A stretch of 64,000 nt of DNA from a virus. Numbering within the stretch: the stretch's first letter is position 1; each line of letters opens with the position of its first letter. The stretch spans positions 30,029 to 94,028 of the IMG/VR virus record IMGVR_UViG_3300017991_000010; one strand, 5' to 3'. A program made the translations under genes and the position numbers. The notes beneath the pieces were generated by a model. That model saw only the letters and a program-made list of their open reading frames with translations, was not told the origin of the DNA and ran no database searches. Positions 39,949-46,096 of the stretch are shown piece after piece.

Positions 39949-40557
39949 ATGCCACGGATCAAAGGCCCTCGCGAGACCCGCCAGCTGCTATTCTACGACA
40001 CGCTCCTCCTGGACTACCGGGAGGACCCTTATCTGGAGTCCTACCACTGGGAGTGGGACAAGCAGACGACCTACCCGGGCATGATCTTCGTCAACATGTT
40101 CCAAGCGGCGTCAGGGGGGGACCTACGCGTCACCAACATGGAAGGCCTCGGGTGCTTCCCCTTCGATCAGAGCGCGTCCGTAAACGGGCTTGACCTGCAC
40201 TGCGCCTTCAGCGACCCTACGATGATCCGAGACCTGTTCCTGGGCTGCACATTCGAGCTGTTCGTCGCGCAGATGTCTCAGACCAACCTGCCCTTTGCCG
40301 CCTTTGCCGACCCAGCGCGTTGGGAGTGCTCGGAAGCGGGAGTGCCCGTCACGGCCTACCCCCACGGCATCTCGGCTGGCTATCCATTGCAGACGCGTCC
40401 CATCGACATCCCTCCACGACAGAACTTCCGCGTGGTCACCTATCTGGACCGCGCGTTCGCGGACAAGCTCTGGACCCTCTACGAGCGCAAGGAGCGCGGC
40501 ACCTTCGCCATGATCCGCATCGGGCTTGACTGCCTCCTCACGCGGGACATCCTGTAG
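39949..40557 (+). CDS. Second capsid-like protein (paralogue of 1965-2576)
   Basis: 202 residues with the same landmarks as the protein at 1965: PRIKGPRE start, RVTNMEGLGCFPFDQ, FELFVAQ, PPRQNFRVV and RDIL end. Lies 38 kb away under its own leaderless promoter, which suggests separate timing or amount, such as a vertex or minor form of the shell protein. Jelly-roll fold inferred. Confidence 0.6.
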   Translation: MPRIKGPRETRQLLFYDTLLLDYREDPYLESYHWEWDKQTTYPGMIFVNMFQAASGGDLRVTNMEGLGCFPFDQSASVNGLDLHCAFSDPTMIRDLFLGCTFELFVAQMSQTNLPFAAFADPARWECSEAGVPVTAYPHGISAGYPLQTRPIDIPPRQNFRVVTYLDRAFADKLWTLYERKERGTFAMIRIGLDCLLTRDIL

Positions 40558-40715
40558 CCTCGCGCCATGATCATGGGGCGGTCAACTGCCCAGGGGGTCG
40601 AGCGTCCCAGGCCAGAGCGGCGGAGGGGCAAGCCGAAGGAGTAGTCGGGCGCCTCCGGCCAAGGCTGGATCGTCTCGAGCAGATCGTCGATGATGCTAGC
40701 CTTTGCGCGCGTCAC
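40479..40715 (-). CDS. Small ORF partly antisense to the capsid-like gene
   Basis: 78 residues from GTG 40715, GTGA-coupled to the zinc-ribbon gene. First half looks protein-like (VTRAKASIIDDLLETIQPWP); the last 26 codons lie antisense to 39949-40557. Real translation is uncertain. Confidence 0.35.
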   Translation of the reverse strand: MTRAKASIIDDLLETIQPWPEAPDYSFGLPLRRSGLGRSTPWAVDRPMIMARGYRMSRVRRQSSPMRIMAKVPRSLRS

Positions 40716-40861
40716 GCGTACCTCACGTAGAGCGGGACCTGACCGTGCGCGGGGCAGACGTAGGCGACCTCGCCGCAGCACAGCCGGACTAGGACCGCAC
40801 GCCGGCCGCACTCGCAGGCGAGCACCTTGCGCGCCGGGCGGCGGGCTACTCGACGTCGCAC
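40712..40861 (-). CDS. Zinc-ribbon mini-protein (49 residues)
   Basis: GTG 40861 with GGAGG 5 bases upstream. MRRRVARRPARKVL start, then ACECGRR, LCCGEV and YVCPAHG form a Cys/His metal-binding ribbon. Overlaps the end of the TM/coiled-coil gene. Confidence 0.55.
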   Translation of the reverse strand: MRRRVARRPARKVLACECGRRAVLVRLCCGEVAYVCPAHGQVPLYVRYA

Positions 40862-41247
40862 GCGGGCCTCCGCAGCGACCGGATGTCATCGCGGATGATG
40901 CGCAAGTCGGAAGCCCTCCCCGCAGCCGAGATCTTGAACTGCTCCTTGATGATCTCGATATCCTTGGTGTGCTCGTTGACCATGGTGCGCGTCTCGACGG
41001 CCTGGTCTCGGTGCTGCGAGCAGGTGACCAGGAAGCCGCCAGAGAGGCCGATGAGCGCGACCGTGAGCGCGATGCCCCAGGTGCGCAGGCCCTTCCAGCG
41101 GCTCTCGTGGACGGCGCAGGGGAGGTCCGCGAGCTGCTCGAGGTGCTCCTTGATCCAGCGCACGTCGGACTCGAGCGCGCCGGCCGCCTTCTCGCGCGCG
41201 AGCTTGTCCTCGAGTGGCAGGCTGTCTCGCTTCTTGGCGGCGGCCAT
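40846..41247 (-). CDS. Coiled-coil protein with central TM
   Basis: 133 residues: helical N-terminus, one TM (WGIALTVALIGLSGGFLV), then a long helix (QAVETRTMVNEHTKDIEIIK). Topology like small phage membrane proteins with a periplasmic coil (inner spanin or XhlA-type). TGATG-coupled to the upstream gene; a lipoprotein gene lies two genes upstream, so a spanin-like pair is conceivable. Confidence 0.5.
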   Translation of the reverse strand: MAAAKKRDSLPLEDKLAREKAAGALESDVRWIKEHLEQLADLPCAVHESRWKGLRTWGIALTVALIGLSGGFLVTCSQHRDQAVETRTMVNEHTKDIEIIKEQFKISAAGRASDLRIIRDDIRSLRRPACDVE

Positions 41248-41450
41248 CAGTCCTGCGCCATGACCAGGCGCTTGGCCTTCTCGGTCTCGAGCGCCATGAC
41301 CTCCTCGGACTGGAGGCGCTCGCCAGGTGGGAGGACCTGCTGGACCTTCTCGAGCTTCGAGGGGTCGCCGTTGACGTAGGCCTCGACGGCCTCGGTGACA
41401 GTGGAGACGAGCGACTGGATCAGCCGCCCCAAAACCTGAGTGAAGTTCAT
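41247..41450 (-). CDS. Small helical protein
   Basis: 67 residues, fully helical (QVLGRLIQSLVSTVTEAVEA). Between the lipoprotein and the TM/coiled-coil gene. Function unknown. Confidence 0.5.
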   Translation of the reverse strand: MNFTQVLGRLIQSLVSTVTEAVEAYVNGDPSKLEKVQQVLPPGERLQSEEVMALETEKAKRLVMAQD

Positions 41451-41454
41451 GGAT

Positions 41455-41967
41455 CTACCTCGAGAAGTAGGGGCCGGCTACAGCGCAGGCCTCGTCCAAC
41501 ATGCCAACGACGGTGCGCACCTGCTCCGGGATGCCGTCCACGCCCGCAGCGTCGAGCGCTTCGAGTAGATGACTCGCTGCGTCACCGACGCCGTCGCAGA
41601 AGGGCCCCCACTCCTCAGGCAGCTCGCCGCCCTCGATCCAGGCCGTGAGCGCGCCCTGGGCCGTGAGGAGTGCCTCCTTGATCACGCGCAGTGCCCTCGT
41701 CACCTGGGCCAGGGGCTCGAGCCGAACGACGAGCACGCTGAGCCAATGCTCGGGCGGCATCTCGACGGGGGACTCGAGGCGCTCGCGACGGACCTCGTGG
41801 GCGATCTCCTCGACCATGGGTGGGATGCGCGAGGCAAGCTCCTGGTCGACGGCCGCGACCACGTGGGCTGCGGCGGTGAGGCTGGACTGCACGGCGACCT
41901 GGGCGCGCTGCTGGCTGCAGGAGCACAGCACGAGGGCTAGTGCGAGCAAGAGGGCATGGATACGCAT
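41455..41967 (-). CDS. Helical lipoprotein
   Basis: 170 residues. Signal MRIHALLLALALVLCSCSQQ with lipobox LCSC; the mature protein is helical (AAAHVVAAVDQELASRIPPM). Promoter at 41994-42022 and GGAAAGGT ribosome site, the same leader style as the M23 gene. Possible outer spanin or surface exclusion lipoprotein. Confidence 0.6.
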   Translation of the reverse strand: MRIHALLLALALVLCSCSQQRAQVAVQSSLTAAAHVVAAVDQELASRIPPMVEEIAHEVRRERLESPVEMPPEHWLSVLVVRLEPLAQVTRALRVIKEALLTAQGALTAWIEGGELPEEWGPFCDGVGDAASHLLEALDAAGVDGIPEQVRTVVGMLDEACAVAGPYFSR

Positions 41968-41993
41968 AGAGGACCTTTCCGCCGGGTCTCTCT

Positions 41994-42022
41994 AGTGTAT
42001 CAGTCGCGCGCACGTTCCTCAA
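41994..42022 (-). promoter_or_regulatory. Extended -10 promoter for the lipoprotein unit
   Basis: Leftward TTGAGG (42022-42017), 17 bases, TACACT (41999-41994) with TG one base before it. GCGCGCGA lies between, as in the M23 promoter. The leader CCGGCGGAAAGGT is nearly the same in both. Confidence 0.5.
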
Positions 42023-42455
42023 CCCTCGCTTTAGTTTCGTGCCCAAACCGCCCCAGCAGCCAGCGCGCGATGTAGTCGGTCACCGACGCCGGGTGCGGGA
42101 TCTCGGGGTTGCTGCTGCGTCCGGGCATCATGCCGCAGGGCTCGAAGCGCTTGCCGATCTCGCCCCGGACCAGGACCTCGAGCGGGATGCCGTGCTGGAG
42201 TCCCTTTGACACGGCCGTGCACCACGCGTCGACAATCGCGCTCAGGGTCGAGCCTGCCTGGCCGATCGAGCAGAAGACCTCGGCGAGGCTGCCGTCCTCG
42301 TAGGGGTTGGCCGTGAGGTAGATGTCGGTCTTCACCGAGCACGCTGTCTTGCCGTCTGGGCCCACCTCTGACGAGTAGATCACGACGTGGTGGTCGATGC
42401 CCTCGCGCGTGTTTGGGAGCCTGTGGCGGGGCGGCTGGGGCGGGGGGCTATCCAC
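42000..42455 (-). CDS. Orphan TSCPD domain protein (NrdJ C-terminal-like)
   Basis: 151 residues from GTG 42455. DIYLTANPYEDGSLAEVFCS, GQAGSTLSAIVDAW, GLQHGIPLEVLVRGEIGKRF, EPCGMMPG and ASVTDYIARWLL follow the C-terminal domain of B12-dependent ribonucleotide reductase (TSCPD), but the catalytic barrel is absent from this window. Stand-alone copies occur in phages; role may be regulatory or metal/redox related. Confidence 0.65.
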   Translation of the reverse strand: MDSPPPQPPRHRLPNTREGIDHHVVIYSSEVGPDGKTACSVKTDIYLTANPYEDGSLAEVFCSIGQAGSTLSAIVDAWCTAVSKGLQHGIPLEVLVRGEIGKRFEPCGMMPGRSSNPEIPHPASVTDYIARWLLGRFGHETKARVEERARD

Positions 42456-42693
42456 CGCTGTCGTTGCCCAGCGCAGCCTCGCCAGCTTGCGTGATCACCC
42501 AGCCGCTGGGATCGTGGGACCATGCAGCCGGCCCCATGTCCTGAAGCTGTCGCAGAAGCCTCCCAGCAGGGCGAGCGTAGTGCTGCGGCAGCCGAAAGGA
42601 CCTACCCCAAAGGAAGAACCCTAGCCAGCCAGGTAGTTTGGGCTTCTGAGTGAGCTGCGAGAGCATCTTGTGCTGTGCGACGGTCAGTTCCAT
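42448..42693 (-). CDS. Small winged-helix-like protein, unknown
   Basis: 81 residues from ATG 42693 (MELTVAQHKMLSQLTQKPKL). A helix-rich start and WVITQAGEAALG end resemble small winged-helix proteins, in which an ITxxG wing follows, so DNA binding is possible. Overlaps the TSCPD start. Confidence 0.45.
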   Translation of the reverse strand: MELTVAQHKMLSQLTQKPKLPGWLGFFLWGRSFRLPQHYARPAGRLLRQLQDMGPAAWSHDPSGWVITQAGEAALGNDSGG

Positions 42694-42716
42694 CGTTCGT
42701 CCGTGTCTCTCCTCCC

Positions 42717-42989
42717 TTATCGCGCATCTCCGGGCTCCCCCAACTGCCGAAGACGCTCTGCCATGAACTCGATCGTCGACTGCCGTCCCCCCTGCCACCA
42801 CGGACTGATCACGCGATCGATCTCGGCGAGCAACTCGGCGCGCATCCTAGACACCTCCCGGGGATGGCTCGGCGGACGGAATGCAGTAAGCGACGCCTCA
42901 CACGACCTGGCGCAGTCATAGGCCTCCTCGGATGTCGAGTACAGCCTGCTGCAGTAGAAACACTCGTAGCCGTATTTCTCCTCGAGCAT
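42717..42989 (-). CDS. Zinc-finger protein
   Basis: 90 residues from ATG 42989. YECFYCSRLYSTSEEAYDCA is a C2-type zinc knuckle followed by helices (MRAELLAEIDRVISPW). Function unknown. Confidence 0.55.
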   Translation of the reverse strand: MLEEKYGYECFYCSRLYSTSEEAYDCARSCEASLTAFRPPSHPREVSRMRAELLAEIDRVISPWWQGGRQSTIEFMAERLRQLGEPGDAR

Positions 42990-43005
42990 CCGTCTCTCCT
43001 CTCCC

Positions 43006-43179
43006 CTACTTCTTGTGTCGTCGCCGCCCAGTCCTACTCCCACAGACGGGGCACTTGGCCCACTCGGCCACGATCTGCATGTCGCATGGCCAGCACCAGA
43101 AGGCTCCAAGACGAGGCGCGCGGACCTGCTCGCGGTTGCTGCGCTTACGGCCCCACTCGTCCTCGCCCCGCTTGTGCAT
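43006..43179 (-). CDS. Zinc-ribbon mini-protein (57 residues)
   Basis: ATG 43179. Basic N-terminus, then FWCWPCDMQ and AKCPVCGSRTG, a zinc ribbon, and a GRRRHKK end. Likely nucleic-acid binding. Confidence 0.55.
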   Translation of the reverse strand: MHKRGEDEWGRKRSNREQVRAPRLGAFWCWPCDMQIVAEWAKCPVCGSRTGRRRHKK

Positions 43180-43200
43180 CTTCGGCTCTCCCTACCGAGT

Positions 43201-43377
43201 CTAACGCACCTCGGCCGGAAAGTCTTCCCCGAGATCACCTACCGGGATCACCACGGGCTCGAGGCGCATGATCTCGCGGGCCTCTACCTCGCCACCGTCG
43301 AGCCACCAGAGCGTGACGACGCAGGCCGCAATGATAGCAGCGATCAGCGAGGCGATCATCTGGAGCCGGCCGCTCAT
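43201..43377 (-). CDS. Single-TM mini-protein (58 residues)
   Basis: ATG 43377. N-in TM helix (MIASLIAAIIAACVVTLWW), then an acidic soluble tail. Neighbouring zinc ribbons suggest no clear partner. Membrane role unknown. Confidence 0.5.
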   Translation of the reverse strand: MSGRLQMIASLIAAIIAACVVTLWWLDGGEVEAREIMRLEPVVIPVGDLGEDFPAEVR

Positions 43378-43387
43378 GAGGGGGAGA

Positions 43388-43531
43388 CTACCGCGGCTTG
43401 CGGCGCCTGTCCAGAGGAGAGTGCATCAGGAAGTACGCCCGCCAGAGCATGCACTGGAGGCACAGCCACTTACGGGAGACGTGATCGTAGATCCAGAAGT
43501 ACGTGCGGCAGGTGGGACAAGGCTCGATCAG
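43388..43531 (-). CDS. Zinc-ribbon mini-protein, probable CTG start
   Basis: 47 residues (LIEPCPTCRTYFWIYD, LCLQCMLW, ending RRRKPR). The frame has no ATG/GTG; CTG 43531 overlaps the SbcD-like stop as CTGA and has GAGGTG 4 bases upstream, so a rare CTG start is proposed. Confidence 0.45.
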   Translation of the reverse strand: MIEPCPTCRTYFWIYDHVSRKWLCLQCMLWRAYFLMHSPLDRRRKPR

Positions 43532-44367
43532 AGGGACACCTCGGAGAAGGCCATCTCGCGCGTGGCGGGGATGATGGTGATGCAGGCGTGGCCGATGGGC
43601 GTCGCCTGGTAGCCCTTCATCTCGCCGTAGCCGCCCTCGCCCTCGGAGTAGGTCCGGAGGTAGGTGCCGGTCATCACGCCCAGCTGGGACGCGTTGCCGA
43701 TGCCCTCTTCGGTCTGGCGCAGGCGGATGGACGTGACCTTCATCGTGTCGTGCAGGTGGCCCATGAGGACGAGGTCGCTGTCGACCATGTCGCAGTACTT
43801 CTTGAGCCTCTGCATCTTGCCGCCGGGCGTGGCCGCATTTCCCGCGCCGTGGGTCGCGAAGACGGACAACTTGGCGCGCTTCTTCGTGGACTTCTCGACA
43901 AAGATAAGCGTGAACAGGCCCGAGTAGCCCAGGTAGCGGCACCCGAGCCGGTCCGCGATCGCGCGCCCGAGGTTGCGGTGCGTCTTGACGCTCATCGTGT
44001 TCTCGTGGTTGCCCTTGAGAGCGCCGATGATCTTGCCAGGGCCGCCGGCGCTGCCGCCGCGCAAAGGGCGAGCGACGGACGCGATCTTGTCGATCAAGAA
44101 GTCGGCCCAGTCGCCCAAGTCCTCGACCTTCGCGTCCTGGCACACCGCCATCGGATCGAAGCGGTTATCGCTCGGGATGATGAACTCCCCGAGGTCGCCC
44201 ATGAGCAGCACGATCGCGTTGCGCTTGCGCCCGACCCTCTCCATCGTCGCCCGGAGACGGTTCTCGGCGCACCCCCGGGCGCCTAGGTGCCAGTCCCCCG
44301 TGGCATGGATCTCGTAGGGCTTGGTGAGGTCGTCAACGACGATCTCGGTTGGCGTGAATACCTGCAT
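43528..44367 (-). CDS. SbcD/Mre11-like calcineurin phosphoesterase
   Basis: 279 residues. Metallophosphoesterase motifs in order: HATGDWHLG (D-x-H), LMGDLGEFI (GD), LKGNHENTM (GNHE), and FATHGAGN with a later GHLHDT. In SbcCD/Mre11-Rad50 such enzymes are nucleases that work with an ABC-type ATPase; an SbcC-like gene lies at 46097-47842. Likely DNA end processing or hairpin cutting during replication or packaging. Confidence 0.75.
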   Translation of the reverse strand: MQVFTPTEIVVDDLTKPYEIHATGDWHLGARGCAENRLRATMERVGRKRNAIVLLMGDLGEFIIPSDNRFDPMAVCQDAKVEDLGDWADFLIDKIASVARPLRGGSAGGPGKIIGALKGNHENTMSVKTHRNLGRAIADRLGCRYLGYSGLFTLIFVEKSTKKRAKLSVFATHGAGNAATPGGKMQRLKKYCDMVDSDLVLMGHLHDTMKVTSIRLRQTEEGIGNASQLGVMTGTYLRTYSEGEGGYGEMKGYQATPIGHACITIIPATREMAFSEVSL

Positions 44368-44799
44368 CTATCGCATCTCCTCCTGCAGCATGGCCCTGAC
44401 CAGGTCGATCGCCTGGTCCAGGGCGTTATTGGGCGGACCGCTCGACAGCATGCGCTCGGTCACGCGCTTGATCATCTCGGGCATGTCGCCGAGGGCGGGC
44501 GCCGTCGCTTCCTCGGCATCCTCCTCGAACTCGGCGTCGATGACGTCGGGGTCGGTCAGGTCGATCGTATTCGGCTCTGTTGGCGGTTTTGGTGACTTCT
44601 TCGGCGGGGGCTGAGAGGGCGCAGCTGCGTCAGGTATCGGGCGCGCCCGCCGGATCGACCCGTCTGGGTTCCTTCGACTCTCGGCGTACTTCTTGTAGCA
44701 CCCGCTGCACCTGCCAGTACCAGCGCCTTTGCAGTACTCACCGCAGTCGATGCAGTACCCTGCCTCACCCTTCTTGGGGCCGCCGTTCTTCAGTGGCAT
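44368..44799 (-). CDS. Zinc-finger protein with acidic linker
   Basis: 143 residues from ATG 44799. YCIDCGEYCKGAGTGRCSGC is a four-Cys ribbon; RRNPDGS follows, a K/R-R-N type tag; then a Pro/Lys linker, an acidic stretch and a C-terminal helix (ALDQAIDLVRAMLQEE). Adjoins the phosphoesterase start (TAGATG). Confidence 0.55.
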   Translation of the reverse strand: MPLKNGGPKKGEAGYCIDCGEYCKGAGTGRCSGCYKKYAESRRNPDGSIRRARPIPDAAAPSQPPPKKSPKPPTEPNTIDLTDPDVIDAEFEEDAEEATAPALGDMPEMIKRVTERMLSSGPPNNALDQAIDLVRAMLQEEMR

Positions 44800-44804
44800 C
44801 TCTC

Positions 44805-45035
44805 TCACTCTCCTCTCTGCCCTAGAGTCGGTATCGGTCCGCTCCGGGCGTTACGGTACTTGGCGCGCTTGAGGCCCTCGAGCACGTCTCGCAGCGACCT
44901 TCTCACTCGAGCGGATCGCTGGCACTCTGCGCACTCTCCCTTGAGCCGCGTTTCCCTACCACAGGTGACGCAGCGTCGTTGCACCTTGATCTCCACCATC
45001 TCCGCATCCGACGGAGTCGATCCGAACGTGATCAT
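44805..45035 (-). CDS. Zinc-ribbon protein
   Basis: 76 residues. RRCVTCGRE and GECAECQRS give a four-Cys ribbon; basic helix after it (RVRRSLRDVLEGLKRAK). Overlaps the upstream gene (ATGA). Confidence 0.55.
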   Translation of the reverse strand: MITFGSTPSDAEMVEIKVQRRCVTCGRETRLKGECAECQRSARVRRSLRDVLEGLKRAKYRNARSGPIPTLGQRGE

Positions 45036-45301
45036 CCTAGATCCTCCAGGTACTCAGCGAACACCTCGGCGACCTCGGGGGCAGGCCGCGTCTCCATCGG
45101 AGTGAAGAGCTGGCACTGCGTGCACGTGAACGAGCGCCAGTTCTCCTTGGCCGCCTTCCAGAGGCACTCATCGTAGAACGGGCACGGGTAGGGACCGTCG
45201 CCCGGCCCCTGCGCCCTGTGCTCGTCGACCTTGGCGTCCGTGCCCAGCTCCTCGCGCAGCCTCACCGGGTTGGGCTTGCCCGGCGGGATCAGGGACTTCA
45301 C
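45032..45301 (-). CDS. Zinc-binding protein
   Basis: 89 residues from GTG 45301 (GTGA overlap). YPCPFYDECLW and FTCTQCQLF look like a metal site with a W-rich spacer. Acidic C-terminus. Function unknown. Confidence 0.5.
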   Translation of the reverse strand: MKSLIPPGKPNPVRLREELGTDAKVDEHRAQGPGDGPYPCPFYDECLWKAAKENWRSFTCTQCQLFTPMETRPAPEVAEVFAEYLEDLG

Positions 45302-45714
45302 TTGAGCATCCCCAGCCCGCGCGCCTGGGCAGCCAGTTTGAGGACCTGATCGAGCCGGATGGGCTTCATGATCGACACGTCGCGCAGGTTGACCTTGCCC
45401 CCGGGCGTGTTCGGGTTGAGGTTGCGCCCCTCGCCCTTGTAGCTGCCGTAGCACTTCGGGCAGTAGGCGTGGAGCAGGTAGCCCGTGGTCGTCTTGATGA
45501 TGTCGACCTCGGCGCCGGGCGTCTTGCCTATGGGCTGGTGTTGCGCCATGCGCGAGAGGTCGTCCATCGAGAGAATCCCGTAGGAGTGGTATGTGCAGGT
45601 GGTGCAGTCCATCGGGACCGTGACCACGCCCTCCTTCACCATGAGCTTGGGGCGGTCGGGGTTGCGCTCGTCGTCGTGGTGTCCGATCGAGCCCTGGTTC
45701 CAGATGCTACGCAT
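45298..45714 (-). CDS. Zinc-binding protein
   Basis: 138 residues. MDCTTCTYHSYG and YCPKCYGSYKG give a Cys pair set; N-terminal beta part, C-terminal helix with KLAAQARGLGMLK. Coupled to the next gene. No family recognised. Confidence 0.5.
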   Translation of the reverse strand: MRSIWNQGSIGHHDDERNPDRPKLMVKEGVVTVPMDCTTCTYHSYGILSMDDLSRMAQHQPIGKTPGAEVDIIKTTTGYLLHAYCPKCYGSYKGEGRNLNPNTPGGKVNLRDVSIMKPIRLDQVLKLAAQARGLGMLK

Positions 45715-45718
45715 GTTG

Positions 45719-46093
45719 CTATTCCTCCTCTGGCCAAATGTAGCCTGTCTTGATCTCCTCTAGAAGCGCCCAAAGGGCCTCCTCGATACAGTCCCCGTTC
45801 CGCGTGAGGCTCTCTGCCGTGCCGCGAAGCCGTGCCGTAGCGCAGCCCTGCTCCGCGTCTGGGCTCTGGACGGCGAAGACCGCGTCGTATTGCTCGAGGC
45901 GCTTTGCCTCGGACTCGGTCAGCCCCTCGTCAAATCCCCGGAGACCTTGCCTCTCTCCGATGAACGCGCGCGACCAGCAGTTGGGGCACCACAGGACAGG
46001 CTTGCGGCGCTTGTCCGGCTTCAAAGTCGCCCCGTGAGTCAGGCAAAAGGGGCAGAAGACCTTGGAACCATCCTCCTCGAACTTGAACTCCAT
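45719..46093 (-). CDS. Zinc-ribbon protein upstream of... SbcC operon neighbour
   Basis: 124 residues. VFCPFCLTHG and LWCPNCWSRA form a zinc ribbon; helical, acidic C-terminus. Four bases after the SbcC-like stop, so co-expressed with it. Could be a DNA-binding adaptor. Confidence 0.5.
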   Translation of the reverse strand: MEFKFEEDGSKVFCPFCLTHGATLKPDKRRKPVLWCPNCWSRAFIGERQGLRGFDEGLTESEAKRLEQYDAVFAVQSPDAEQGCATARLRGTAESLTRNGDCIEEALWALLEEIKTGYIWPEEE

Positions 46094-46096
46094 GTC

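Noticed and set aside
43015-44286. 423-codon plus-strand frame through the SbcD-like region
   Set aside because: Antisense to the phosphoesterase with HDR-rich composition; the minus-strand gene has five ordered catalytic motifs.
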